64,000 bases of DNA from an uncultured Bacteroides sp. (GTDB lineage Bacteria; Bacteroidota; Bacteroidia; Bacteroidales; Bacteroidaceae): positions 2,232,001 through 2,296,000 of the forward strand of contig NZ_OY782855.1 of assembly GCF_963678425.1 (NCBI RefSeq), written 5' to 3'. Position 1 is the stretch's first letter; each line of letters starts with the position of its first letter. A program made the position numbers and the translations under genes. Positions 35,916 through 45,755 of the stretch are shown in pieces. The notes under the pieces were generated by a model that ran no database searches, was not told where the DNA came from, and saw only the letters and a list, made by a program, of their open reading frames with translations.

Positions 35916-35923
35916 TATATTTG
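35916..35923 (+). promoter_or_regulatory. candidate -7 promoter element of parA
   Basis: TATATTTG matches TAnnTTTG. It would give parA a leader of about 150 nt. No consensus -33 element is seen. Confidence 0.45.
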
Positions 35924-36083
35924 CAGGCTGGAAGGAACAGTATCTATTGATACTTGTAGCACTAACTGTCTGATAGTTATTAACAATATAGGTAACTTAT
36001 CAACAGATTTTGCAATGTTTTCTTTTTTTAGTAGGCGCTCTAAGTTTTTATCACTTATTTCGCCTCATCAAATTTAAAGAAGT

Positions 36084-36851
36084 ATGGGAAAAATTATCGC
36101 TTTAGCCAATCAAAAAGGTGGAGTCGGAAAAACAACGACAACCATCAATCTTGCCGCGTCACTCGCGACGCTGGAAAAGAAGGTACTGGTTGTTGATGCC
36201 GACCCTCAAGCTAATGCCTCTTCAGGTCTGGGTGTAGACATTAAAGAAGTAGAATGCAGTATCTACGAATGCATTATAAATAACATAGACACAAGGGAGG
36301 CAATATACACGACAGACATCGAAGGGCTTGATATTATTCCGTCACACATTGATTTAGTCGGTGCGGAAATTGAAATGCTTAACCTTCCCGATCGAGAGAA
36401 ATTATTGAAAAATATATTAACTCCTATGAAAGACGAATATGACTTTATTCTTATCGACTGCTCGCCTTCACTGGGACTTATTACCGTTAACTCACTAACC
36501 GCTGCAGATTCAGTGATCATCCCTGTACAATGTGAATATTTTGCGCTAGAAGGAATCAGTAAACTGCTGAATACCATAAAAATTATAAAATCCAAGCTTA
36601 ATCCCAAGTTGGAAATTGAAGGATTCGTGCTCACCATGTTTGACTCCCGTTTGCGACTGGCTAACCAGATTTACGACGAAGTGAAAAAACATTTTCAGGA
36701 ACTGGTATTCAAAACCGTTGTACAACGTAATGTGAAACTAAGCGAAGCTCCAAGTCACGGACTACCGGTTATTCTTTACGATGCAGACTCTACCGGTTCA
36801 AAGAATCACTTATCTTTAGCACAGGAAATTATAAAACGAAACAGTAAGTAA
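36084..36851 (+). CDS. parA: chromosome-partitioning ATPase ParA (Soj)
   Basis: ParA is the deviant-Walker ATPase that moves ParB-parS complexes during chromosome segregation. The 255-residue protein has NQKGGVGKTTTTIN (deviant Walker A, K11-T18), VDADPQANAS, IDCSPSLGLIT (Walker B) and the C-terminal LSEAPSHGLPVI motif of chromosomal Soj proteins. There is no N-terminal DNA-binding extension, as expected for chromosomal types. It is followed by parB after 8 bp. Confidence 0.95.
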   Translation: MGKIIALANQKGGVGKTTTTINLAASLATLEKKVLVVDADPQANASSGLGVDIKEVECSIYECIINNIDTREAIYTTDIEGLDIIPSHIDLVGAEIEMLNLPDREKLLKNILTPMKDEYDFILIDCSPSLGLITVNSLTAADSVIIPVQCEYFALEGISKLLNTIKIIKSKLNPKLEIEGFVLTMFDSRLRLANQIYDEVKKHFQELVFKTVVQRNVKLSEAPSHGLPVILYDADSTGSKNHLSLAQEIIKRNSK

Positions 36852-36859
36852 GATAAGAC

Positions 36860-37762
36860 ATGGCAGTACACAAGAAATTTACTTTAGGCAGAGGATTAGA
36901 CGCCCTAATATCAATGGACGAAGTGAAAACCGAGGGCTCATCTTCCATCAATGAAATAGAATTATCAAAGATATCAGTCAACCCCTCTCAACCACGCCAC
37001 GAGTTTGATCAGGCGGCTCTTGAAGAATTGGCAGAATCAATAAAAGAGATTGGTATCATTCAACCGATAACATTGAGAAAGATTTCGGATGATTCTTACC
37101 AGATTATCGCAGGAGAACGCCGTTACCGCGCTACTCAATTAGCCGGACTTGAAACAATTACAGCTTATATCCGCACGGCAGATGATGAAAACGTGATGGA
37201 AATGGCTTTAATCGAGAACATTCAGCGCGAAGATCTGAATTCTCTTGAAATAGCACTGGCCTATCAACATCTGATTGAACAATATGATCTGACTCAGGAA
37301 AGACTTAGCGAACGTGTAGGCAAGAAACGAACCACTATTGCCAATTACCTTCGACTGCTAAAACTGCCAGCTCAGATACAGGTGGCGTTGCAGAACAAAA
37401 CTATTGACATGGGTCATGCCCGTGCTTTGATTACATTAAACGATCCTAAACTACAGGTAAAAGTTTACGAAGAAATTCTTCACAACTCCTACTCCGTTCG
37501 TAAGGTGGAAGAGATTGTGAAAGCCCTTAACGAAGGCGAAACAATAAAAAGTGGAAATAAAAAGCTGGCAACAAAAGGCAATAAACTTCCCGAAGAATTT
37601 AATATCCTCAAAAAACATCTTTCCGGATTCTTCAATGCAAAGGTGCAGCTCTCCTGCACAGCTAAAGGAAAAGGAAAGATCAGTATTCCGTTCAGCAACG
37701 AAGAAGACCTTGAACGAATCATGGAAATCTTTGACAGTCTAAAGAATAAAGAAACGAATTGA
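36860..37762 (+). CDS. parB: chromosome-partitioning protein ParB (Spo0J)
   Basis: ParB is the CTP-dependent clamp that loads at parS. The 300-residue protein has a conserved N-terminal stretch FTLGRGLDALIS, a CTPase region with NPSQPRHEFD, GIIQPITLR and GERRYRATQLAG (residues near 90), an HTH at LSERVGKKRTTIANYLRLLKLP, and a C-terminal dimerisation domain. No parS palindrome (GTTTCACGTGAAAC type) was spotted nearby. Its stop overlaps the TTG start of the next gene. Confidence 0.95.
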   Translation: MAVHKKFTLGRGLDALISMDEVKTEGSSSINEIELSKISVNPSQPRHEFDQAALEELAESIKEIGIIQPITLRKISDDSYQIIAGERRYRATQLAGLETITAYIRTADDENVMEMALIENIQREDLNSLEIALAYQHLIEQYDLTQERLSERVGKKRTTIANYLRLLKLPAQIQVALQNKTIDMGHARALITLNDPKLQVKVYEEILHNSYSVRKVEEIVKALNEGETIKSGNKKLATKGNKLPEEFNILKKHLSGFFNAKVQLSCTAKGKGKISIPFSNEEDLERIMEIFDSLKNKETN

Positions 37763-38544
37763 CATTAAATAGATCAACATACCGCTTATTTTTTTCCCTG
37801 CTATTCTGCGTTATTCAGACAGCAGGGATTAATCTGTATGCGCAACAGAAAGTTGCCAGGGCAGATAGCACCATTAATGTGCCACAAGCAAGGAAACATC
37901 GGCTGGATTCCACTAATCCTCAACAAAAGCCCACAACTGCAGATAGTCTTGAACAGGTAAACCATAAAAGGATGACAGAGATTGCATCTCCAATGAAAAT
38001 AGATCAATCGGTGATGAAAACAGATTCAATGTCTGCTCTTCCAAAAAAGCCTTTATTTATTCCTAATTCATCGAGGGCAGTCTGGCTGGCAGCAGTTTTC
38101 CCCGGTGGAGGACAAATTTATAACCGGAAATACTGGAAGCTGCCCATTATCTATGGAGGTCTTATGGCCTGCACATATGCCCTAAGCTGGAATAACAAGT
38201 ACTACAAAGATTATTCTCAAGCCTATCTGGATTTAATGGACAGCAATGACAATACAACCAGTTACATGAACTTCCTCTCTCCGAACTACGATGTTAAGGG
38301 GAAATTGACGTGGCTTAAAACAGTCTTTAAAAACAAAAAAGACTCCTATAGAAGATACCGGGATCTAAGTATATTTTCCTTTATTGGCGTCTACTTAGTA
38401 TCAATTATAGATGCTTATGTGGATGCAGAGTTGTCCAACTTTGATATTACACCGGACATCGGTTTACAGATTAATCCGGCTGTAATGAATGAAAATCATT
38501 TATCAAAGAATACGCTCGGTATTCAATGCAGTATTAAATTCTAA
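37759..38544 (+). CDS. DUF5683 membrane protein
   Basis: The 261-residue protein appears to start at a TTG that overlaps the parB stop (TTGA), giving a signal-type helix (TYRLFFSLLFCVIQTAGINL). After a low-complexity linker, the DUF5683 domain (from about residue 105) includes RAVWLAAVFPGGGQIYNRKY, hydrophobic helices, then YRDLSIFSFIGVYLVSIIDA and YVDAELSNFD. DUF5683 proteins commonly follow parB in Bacteroidetes; the function is unknown. It is probably an envelope protein. Confidence 0.85.
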   Translation: MTLNRSTYRLFFSLLFCVIQTAGINLYAQQKVARADSTINVPQARKHRLDSTNPQQKPTTADSLEQVNHKRMTEIASPMKIDQSVMKTDSMSALPKKPLFIPNSSRAVWLAAVFPGGGQIYNRKYWKLPIIYGGLMACTYALSWNNKYYKDYSQAYLDLMDSNDNTTSYMNFLSPNYDVKGKLTWLKTVFKNKKDSYRRYRDLSIFSFIGVYLVSIIDAYVDAELSNFDITPDIGLQINPAVMNENHLSKNTLGIQCSIKF

Positions 38545-38551
38545 AAAAGAC

Positions 38552-39847
38552 ATGAAGAAATTATTTCTAATCCTCCCTATCCTGCTCTTCAGTGTTTCAC
38601 AGGTAAACGCACAGAGTGTCAATGTGGAAGTTCAAAAAAATGGAACTACTCACGAAGAAACAATCTGCTTACCCCAAAGTATGACTTATGATATAGACAG
38701 TCTGCTAAACGAATGGCACTCCAAAAACTCACTTACACCAGACAATGATTGTCTGATGAAGAATGAGAATCCTACATTCTCTGACTCAGTCTATATTGAC
38801 CGTTTATCCCGTATTCCTGCAGTAATGGAACTGACATATAATGATATTGTTCGGAAATTCATTGAATTATATTCAGGAAAACTCCGTAAACAAGTCTCTT
38901 TCATGCTTGGTGCATCCAACTTTTATATGCCAATATTCGAGGAAGCTCTTGATGCCTATAATATTCCTCAGGAATTAAAATACCTTCCAATCATTGAATC
39001 AGCCCTTAACCCAAAAGCTACCTCACCTGTTGGTGCAGCCGGGCTTTGGCAGTTTATGATTGGAACAGGAAAACTATATGGACTTGAAACTAACAGTATC
39101 ATTGATGAACGGAGAGATCCAATCAAGTCTACCTGGGCAGCCGCACGATATCTGAGAGACTTGTATACCATCTACAAGGACTGGAACCTGGTTATTGCAG
39201 CCTATAACTGTGGTACCGGAAATATAAACAAAGCAATCCATCGTGCAAACGGAGCAAGAGACTATTGGGCTATATACAATTATTTGCCACAAGAAACGAG
39301 AGGATATGTTCCGGCCTTTATTGCTGCAAACTATGTAATGACATATTATTGTGATCATAACATTTGTCCGATGGAAGCTGAGATATCTCAGAACACAGAT
39401 ACTGTACAAGTGAATAAAAGCCTTCATTTTGAGCAAATTTCAGATATCTGTGGCATTAACATTGATCAGATAAGAAGTCTTAATCCACAATATAAAATAG
39501 ATGTTGTTCCGGGAAATACAGAATCGTGCACGCTTCGCCTTCCTCGGAATTATATCAATACATTTATTGACAGACAAGATACCATTTACGCATACCGCGC
39601 TGAGGAATTGTTTAGCAACAGACCAACTGTATCGCCAACGGTGGAGGCTGTAGAAGAAAAACCAGCTGTTTCAAAGAGCACTCGTCATAGTAAAAAAGCT
39701 AAATACGCTTCTCATAAAGTCAGAAGTGGTCAAACTCTTTCTGATATAGCAGATAAGTATGGCGTAACAGTAAAACAACTTAAAAAATGGAATGGATTGC
39801 GAGGCACTAGCATCAGAGCTGGGAAAAAGATTAAAATCCATAAATAA
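38552..39847 (+). CDS. membrane-bound lytic transglycosylase with LysM (MltD-like)
   Basis: This 431-residue exported enzyme cleaves peptidoglycan glycan strands to 1,6-anhydro products. After a signal peptide (MKKLFLILPILLFSVSQVNA) comes an SLT domain: LKYLPIIESALNPKATS holds the catalytic Glu, then GAAGLWQFMIGTG, DERRDP.KST.AAARYL, and WNLVIAAYNCGTGNINKAI. A C-terminal LysM motif (VRSGQTLSDIADKYGVTVKQ) binds the wall. I chose the ATG at 38552, 7 bp after the DUF5683 stop; an earlier in-frame ATG at 38489 would put the signal peptide inside the protein. Confidence 0.92.
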   Translation: MKKLFLILPILLFSVSQVNAQSVNVEVQKNGTTHEETICLPQSMTYDIDSLLNEWHSKNSLTPDNDCLMKNENPTFSDSVYIDRLSRIPAVMELTYNDIVRKFIELYSGKLRKQVSFMLGASNFYMPIFEEALDAYNIPQELKYLPIIESALNPKATSPVGAAGLWQFMIGTGKLYGLETNSIIDERRDPIKSTWAAARYLRDLYTIYKDWNLVIAAYNCGTGNINKAIHRANGARDYWAIYNYLPQETRGYVPAFIAANYVMTYYCDHNICPMEAEISQNTDTVQVNKSLHFEQISDICGINIDQIRSLNPQYKIDVVPGNTESCTLRLPRNYINTFIDRQDTIYAYRAEELFSNRPTVSPTVEAVEEKPAVSKSTRHSKKAKYASHKVRSGQTLSDIADKYGVTVKQLKKWNGLRGTSIRAGKKIKIHK

Positions 39848-39898
39848 AAAACATATAGATACATTCGTTAATTTGCTTGTTTGAATGGGAATTTTGTT

Positions 39899-39906
39899 TA
39901 TTTTTG
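39899..39906 (+). promoter_or_regulatory. -7 promoter element before the RelA/SpoT gene
   Basis: TATTTTTG matches TAnnTTTG and lies 28 bp before the start codon. TTTG sequences occur 15 and 23 bp upstream of it, neither at the ideal 19-21 bp. Confidence 0.5.
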
Positions 39907-39934
39907 CAAAACCCACAAAAGAGAAGGATAGACC

Positions 39935-42196
39935 ATGAATACAGAAAAAAACGAGCAAATGACCGATGAAGATATGATTGAGCAGGGGTTTCAGGAACTC
40001 TTGAATGATTATCTCGGAACAAGACATCGGAAACGTGTTGAAATAATTACAAAAGCATTTAATTTTGCGAATCAGGCTCACAAAGGGATTAAGCGTCTGT
40101 CTGGGGAACCATATATTATGCACCCTATTGCTGTGGCAAAAATCGTTTGCAACGAAATAGGATTAGGCTCTACTTCTATTTGCTCGGCTTTACTTCACGA
40201 TGTAGTAGAGGATACAGATTACACCGTTGAAGATATTGAAAACATCTTTGGTCCAAAGATTGCAGAGATTGTCAGTGGATTAACTAAGATCTCAGGTGGA
40301 ATCTTTGGAGCACATGCCTCTGCTCAGGCAGAGAACTTCAAGAAGTTACTGCTTACCATGTCTGACGACATCAGGGTTATACTTATTAAAATCGCTGACC
40401 GCCTTCATAACATGAGAACATTGGGCTCTCAACTTCCCAACAAGCAATATAAGATTGCCGGAGAAACTCTATATATTTATGCACCGCTGGCCAATCGCCT
40501 GGGACTCAATAAAATTAAAACCGAGCTTGAAAATCTAAGTTTTAAATATGAACACCCAGAGATCTACACAGAGATAAAGGGGAAACTGAAAGCGACAGAG
40601 GCTCATCGTGACGAAGTTTTCAAAAACTTCACCACTCCTATCCGAGCTCAACTGGATAAAATGGGACTGAAATATGAGATTATTGCGCGTGTTAAATCAA
40701 TCTACTCCATCTGGAACAAGATGCAAACAAAGAATCTGCCATTTGAGGAGATTTACGATTTGCTTGCTGTCCGCATTATTTTTGATCCAAAGAATGAAGA
40801 AGAAGAACTGAATGAATGCTTTAACATTTATGTTGCTATCTCCAAAATTTACAGACCACATCCTGATCGATTGAGAGATTGGGTAAGTCATCCAAAAGCA
40901 AACGGTTACCAGGCTCTTCACGTAACTCTTATGGCCAGCAACGGACAATGGATTGAAGTACAGATCCGAAGCGACCGGATGAATGAAGTAGCAGAACAAG
41001 GATTCGCTGCCCATTGGAAGTATAAAGAAGGAGGCGGTAGTGAGGATGAAGGAGAACTTGAAAAGTGGCTCAAAACCATCAAAGAGATTCTGGATGACCC
41101 CCAACCGGATGCATTAGACTTTCTGGATACTATTAAACTGAATCTCTTTGCTTCAGAAATATTTGTATTTACTCCGAAAGGAGAAATAAAAACCATGCCT
41201 CAGAACTCTACTGCACTGGATTTCGCATTCTCTATTCACACCTATTTAGGAAGCCATTGTATCGGAGCAAAAGTAAATCATAAGTTAGTGCCGCTAAGCT
41301 ATAAACTGGAAAGCGGAGACCAGATAGAGATTCTTACTTCCCGCTCGCAACGGGTAAAACCCGCATGGGAGAACTTTGCCACAACAGCAAAGGCAAAAGC
41401 TAAAATATCAGCGATTATCAAGAAAGAACATCGCAATGCTCAAAAAGAAGGTGAAGCTATATTGCTGGAATTCTTTAAAGATGAAGAGGTTCGTCCAGAT
41501 CCATTTAACATTGACAAGCTGTGCAAGTTACACAGTGTTACCAGTAAAGAGGAATTTCTTGGAAATATTGGCTATGGGATAATCGTTTTAGGAGAAGCAG
41601 ATAAGAACGTACTGCATGAGAAGTCTGGAGGAACTAACTGGAAGAAATACCTGAAGTTCTCCTTTGGAACCAGTAAGGACCAAAAAGAAAAGCCGGAAGA
41701 AAAACAACCGGCGGAGAAACAGTCAGCCGAGAATATCGACAAAAAGAAAGTACTTAAACTCACAGAGGACAAAATACAGAAGAGCTATAAAATAGCAGAT
41801 TGCTGTAAACCTATTCCGGGAGACGATGTGCTTGGATACATTGACGAGAACAATGAAATCATCATTCATAAACGTCAGTGCCCGATAGCCAACAAACTGA
41901 AAAGCAGTTTCGGCAACCGTCTTATTGCTGCAGACTGGGACACATACAAAACATTATCATTTCCGGTTCTTCTCTATGTAAATGGAATTGATTGTGTTGG
42001 TCTGCTAAATCAGATAACAGAGATTATTTCACAGCAGCTAAATGTGAACATACAGAAACTAATAATTGAAGCAAAGGATGGAATCTTTGAAGGAAAGATT
42101 CAATTGTATGTACATGATGTGGGAGATGTAAAAACAATCTGCGACAATCTGCGAAAGATTAAGAATATAAAAGAGGTGAAACGAGTTGAAGAATAG
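39935..42196 (+). CDS. relA: RelA/SpoT-type bifunctional (p)ppGpp synthase/hydrolase
   Basis: The 753-residue stringent-response enzyme has, in order, an HD hydrolase domain (residues ~45-200) with MHPIAVAKIV, LLHDVVEDTDY and RLHNMRTLG intact; a synthetase domain (~230-340) with IARVKSIYSIWNKM, YDLLAVRIIF and HPKANGYQALH; a TGS domain (~400-460, IFVFTPKGEIKTMPQNSTAL) and a C-terminal ACT domain. The intact HD motif and the YDLLAVR form suggest SpoT-like dual activity. The linker between TGS and ACT has a 40-residue Lys/Glu/Pro-rich stretch. It has its own promoter after the transglycosylase. Confidence 0.93.
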   Translation: MNTEKNEQMTDEDMIEQGFQELLNDYLGTRHRKRVEIITKAFNFANQAHKGIKRLSGEPYIMHPIAVAKIVCNEIGLGSTSICSALLHDVVEDTDYTVEDIENIFGPKIAEIVSGLTKISGGIFGAHASAQAENFKKLLLTMSDDIRVILIKIADRLHNMRTLGSQLPNKQYKIAGETLYIYAPLANRLGLNKIKTELENLSFKYEHPEIYTEIKGKLKATEAHRDEVFKNFTTPIRAQLDKMGLKYEIIARVKSIYSIWNKMQTKNLPFEEIYDLLAVRIIFDPKNEEEELNECFNIYVAISKIYRPHPDRLRDWVSHPKANGYQALHVTLMASNGQWIEVQIRSDRMNEVAEQGFAAHWKYKEGGGSEDEGELEKWLKTIKEILDDPQPDALDFLDTIKLNLFASEIFVFTPKGEIKTMPQNSTALDFAFSIHTYLGSHCIGAKVNHKLVPLSYKLESGDQIEILTSRSQRVKPAWENFATTAKAKAKISAIIKKEHRNAQKEGEAILLEFFKDEEVRPDPFNIDKLCKLHSVTSKEEFLGNIGYGIIVLGEADKNVLHEKSGGTNWKKYLKFSFGTSKDQKEKPEEKQPAEKQSAENIDKKKVLKLTEDKIQKSYKIADCCKPIPGDDVLGYIDENNEIIIHKRQCPIANKLKSSFGNRLIAADWDTYKTLSFPVLLYVNGIDCVGLLNQITEIISQQLNVNIQKLIIEAKDGIFEGKIQLYVHDVGDVKTICDNLRKIKNIKEVKRVEE

Positions 42197-42245
42197 AAAT
42201 AATAGACCTCATCTATAGAATATGATATCTATAAAATAAGCATAC

Positions 42246-42290
42246 AAGGGAGAAAGTAACGGTTTAAACCGCGTCTAGCTCCCTTTTTAT
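42246..42290 (+). terminator. terminator of the RelA/SpoT gene
   Basis: AAGGGAG (42246-42252) pairs with CTCCCTT (42279-42285), followed by TTTTAT. The palindrome CGGTTTAAACCG lies in the loop. It overlaps the 3' end of the convergent merR gene. Confidence 0.6.
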
Positions 42291-42608
42291 ATTGAGTAAC
42301 TCTTCTTTTATTTGCCCCAGTCGGGTAACAACTTCAAAAGTCTTGATGGTTTGTTCCTTGTTGTCCTTTAGTTTCTGACGGGCACCCGGAAGAGTCATAC
42401 CCTTTTCTTTAACCAAATGATATATCAGCCGAATATTCTCCAGATCTTCTTTGCGGTATTGTCGCGTTCCCTTGGCATTTTTCTTCGGCTTAATAATAGG
42501 AAATTCTTTTTCCCAGAAGCGCAATAAAGACTCGTTTACATCAAACATTGTCGCTACTTCACCTATGGAGTAATACAACTTCAAATCTTTGTTAGAATTA
42601 TATACCAT
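42264..42608 (-). CDS. MerR-family transcriptional regulator
   Basis: The 114-residue protein has an N-terminal MerR winged helix: YYSIGEVATMFDVNESLLRF, WEKEFPIIKPKKNAKGTRQY, then RKEDLENIRLIYHLVKEKGM. A short coiled coil follows. No cysteine-rich or other effector domain is present, so it is a short MerR of the kind common in Bacteroidetes; the signal and targets are unknown. It is divergent from alaS with a 270-bp gap and might act there. Confidence 0.88.
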   Translation of the reverse strand: MVYNSNKDLKLYYSIGEVATMFDVNESLLRFWEKEFPIIKPKKNAKGTRQYRKEDLENIRLIYHLVKEKGMTLPGARQKLKDNKEQTIKTFEVVTRLGQIKEELLNIKRELDAV

Positions 42609-42828
42609 AACATTCTATTTAATCATTACTTATCAAATGCGTTACCCTGAATGCAGCTTGCTGGAATATCTTAAATCAGTTGGCGAACTAAAGTTATACT
42701 ATTGCAGGACAGCTATATCAAGCTATATGCAGAGTAAACCCGACGCTTCTTTCCACTTTTTAGTAGTTTTTAATGGGATAACCATTAATATTTCGCGCAA
42801 TAATAGGTACAAAAATAATAAAACGAGC

Positions 42829-42836
42829 TATCTTTG
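42829..42836 (+). promoter_or_regulatory. -7 promoter element of alaS
   Basis: TATCTTTG followed by CAAA lies 45 bp before the alaS start. No clear -33 element was seen. Confidence 0.55.
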
Positions 42837-42881
42837 CAAATCATTTTTCGGAATATTAACTTGATAACTATATAATTGCTT

Positions 42882-45499
42882 ATGTTGACAGCAAAAGAAA
42901 TCAGAGAATCATTTAAAACTTTTTTTGAATCCAAAGGGCACCAGATTGTACCATCAGCCCCTATGGTAATTAAAGATGACCCCACATTGATGTTTACAAA
43001 TGCTGGGATGAACCAGTTTAAAGATATTATTTTGGGTAACCACCCTGCCAAGTATCACCGTGTAGCCGACTCGCAAAAATGTTTGCGCGTGAGTGGTAAG
43101 CACAATGACCTTGAAGAAGTGGGTCATGATACATATCATCACACCATGTTCGAGATGTTGGGTAACTGGTCTTTTGGTGATTACTTTAAGAAAGAAGCTA
43201 TTGAATGGGCGTGGGAATACCTGGTAACGGTCTTAAAGCTAGATCCAAACCTTTTGTATGCCACAGTCTTTGAAGGAAGTCCTGCTGATGGACTGGACCG
43301 CGACAACGAAGCTGCTGCCATCTGGGGACAATTCTTACCAGCGGATCGCATTATCAACGGAAATCGTCACGATAACTTCTGGGAAATGGGCGATACAGGT
43401 CCTTGCGGTCCTTGTTCCGAAATCCATATCGACTTACGTTCTGAAGAAGAACGTAAAGCTGTTAGCGGTCTGGAACTGGTAAATCAATCTCACCCACAGG
43501 TTATTGAGATATGGAACCTTGTGTTTATGCAATTCAACCGCAAAGCAGACGGAAGTCTGGAAGGTCTTCCTGCACGTGTAATCGATACAGGTATGGGATT
43601 TGAGCGTCTTTGCATGGCTCTTCAGGGAAAAACATCCAACTATGATACCGATGTATTCCAACCAATCCTGAAAGAAATCGCTAAGATGGCCGGAACAGAA
43701 TATGGATTGAATACACAAAACGATATTGCAATGCGCGTAATTGCGGATCATATCCGTACCATTGCCTTTTCTATCACCGACGGTCAGCTGCCATCAAACG
43801 CAAAAGCCGGATATGTGATCAGAAGAATCCTGCGCCGCGCCGTTCGTTACGGATATACTTTCTTAGGTCAGAAATCCGCCTTTATGTATAAGTTGCTTCC
43901 CGTGCTGATTGACAATATGGGCGATGCTTATCCTGAATTAGTTGCTCAGAAGGTGCTGATTGAGAAGGTTATCAAGGAAGAAGAAGAATCATTCCTTCGC
44001 ACACTCGAAACTGGTATCCGTTTGCTGGACAAGGCTATTGCAGATGTGAAAGCCGCAGGAAAGAACTGCATTGATGGAAAAGATGCATTTACACTATACG
44101 ATACATTTGGTTTCCCGTTAGACCTTACAGAACTTATTCTGAGAGAAAACGGATTGACTGTAGATATTGATGGATTCAACGTTGAGATGCAACAACAAAA
44201 AGCACGTGCACGTAACGCTGCTGCTATTGAAACCGGCGACTGGATTACGCTAAAAGAAGGAACTTCAGATTTTGTTGGCTATGATTACACTGAATATGAA
44301 GTGGAAATCCTCCGCTACCGCCAGATCAAACAAAAAAACCAGACTCTTTATCAGCTAGTGCTTGATCATACTCCTTTTTATGCTGAAAGCGGTGGTCAGG
44401 TTGGCGATACAGGTGTGATTGTTAGTGAGTTCGAGACTATCGAAGTTATCGCAACGAAAAAAGAGAATAATCTTGCCGTTCACATTACAAAACAACTTCC
44501 TAAGAATCTGGAAGCTCCAATGATGGCTTGTGTGGATACGGATAAGAGAGCTGCCTGCGCAGCTAACCACTCTGCTACTCACTTGCTCGACCAGGCTTTG
44601 CGTGAAGTACTTGGAGAACATGTTGAACAAAAGGGTTCACTTGTATCACCAGACTCTTTGCGTTTTGACTTCTCTCACTTCCAGAAAGTGACCGATGAAC
44701 AGATTCGCCAGGTGGAACACATTGTAAATGCAAGAATTCGCGAAAACATTCCATTAAAAGAATATAGAAATCTACCTATTGCGGAAGCAAAAGAGTTAGG
44801 TGCAATTGCACTATTCGGTGAAAAGTACGGAGATGAGGTACGTGTAATCTGCTTTGGCTCATCTGTTGAGTTCTGCGGAGGAACACACGTGGCTGCTACC
44901 GGAAACATTGGCATGGTAAAAATCATTTCTGAAAGTTCGGTTGCTGCCGGAGTTAGAAGAATTGAAGCTTACACAGGTGCTAAGATGGAAGAGTTGATGG
45001 ACAATATTCAGGATACCCTTTCAGATTTGAAAGCTCTCTTCAATAATGTTCCTGATCTTGGTGCTGCAATCCGCAAATCAATTGAAGAAAATTCAGGATT
45101 GAAGAAACAAGTGGAAGACTTCATGAAAGAAAAACAAGCCGAGATAAAGAATAAATTAATTCAGAACATTCAGGAATTCAATGGAGTGAAGTTAATTAAG
45201 TTTGTTGCTCCGCTGCCTGCTGAAGCTGCAAAGAACATTGCTTTCCAATTACGTGGTGAAATAACAGAAAACTTATTATTCGTAGCCGGAACAGAAGAAG
45301 GTGGCAAACCAATGCTTACCGTAATGATTTCTGATAACCTGGTTAATGGTGGTTTGAATGCCGGCAAATTGGTTAAGAAGCTGCCAGGTTAATTCAAGGT
45401 GGCGGCGGTGGCCAGGCACACTTCGCAACTGCCGGTGGTAAGAACCCTGATGGTCTTAACGCTGCTGTTGATAAAATCGTTGAACTTGCCGGTTTGTAA
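42882..45499 (+). CDS. alaS: alanyl-tRNA synthetase with an apparent 1-base frameshift near its end
   Basis: AlaS charges tRNA-Ala and edits mischarged tRNA. It shows the class II core (residues 1-~250, [42 protein letters not shown]), the editing-domain zinc motifs [12 protein letters not shown] and [11 protein letters not shown], and the C-Ala domain. The frame stops at 45390-45392, but one base later in phase the next frame continues with [20 protein letters not shown] and ends at 45499. A single lost A in GTTAAGAAG (45372-45380; GTTAAAGAA expected) explains this. Restored, the protein is about 872 residues, the usual size. I chose MLTAKE at 42882 over an ATG six bases upstream. Confidence 0.93.
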
Positions 45500-45536
45500 A
45501 TCAATTGATTTTCGTTTATCATTAAAATTATACCTG

Positions 45537-45583
45537 GAGCCGTTGCGAACTTAATGTTTGCAACGGCTCATTTTTTTTATTTT
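45537..45583 (+). terminator. terminator of alaS
   Basis: GAGCCGTTGC (45537-45546) pairs with GCAACGGCTC (45560-45569), followed by eight T residues. Confidence 0.85.
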
Positions 45584-45587
45584 CTTT

Positions 45588-45755
45588 TTATTCTTTTTCC
45601 AATTCATCGGCCTCTGCTATTTCTTTGTTAAGCTTCCTAAACCGCTCGTAAATTGAATACTTGAAAGTATAATAAATTGATGAAAGATAAAAAAGTACAA
45701 TCAATGCTAGCATTACAATTGATTCTACATTATATATTGGTTTCTGAATAAGCAT
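45588..45755 (-). CDS. 55-residue single-pass membrane microprotein
   Basis: A short minus-strand frame starts at ATG 45755: MLIQKPIYNVESIVMLALIV, then LFYLSSIYYTFKYSIYERFR and KLNKEIAEADELEKE. It has one hydrophobic helix (about residues 12-29) and a charged amphipathic tail ending in Glu/Lys, the layout of small membrane regulators. No family is recognised. It is convergent with alaS and separated from it by the alaS terminator. The frame structure is seen; that it is expressed is inference. Confidence 0.5.
   Translation of the reverse strand: MLIQKPIYNVESIVMLALIVLFYLSSIYYTFKYSIYERFRKLNKEIAEADELEKE

Noticed and set aside
35871..36077. 68-residue frame just before parA
   Set aside because: It contains the candidate parA promoter, has no family features, and probably represents leader sequence.
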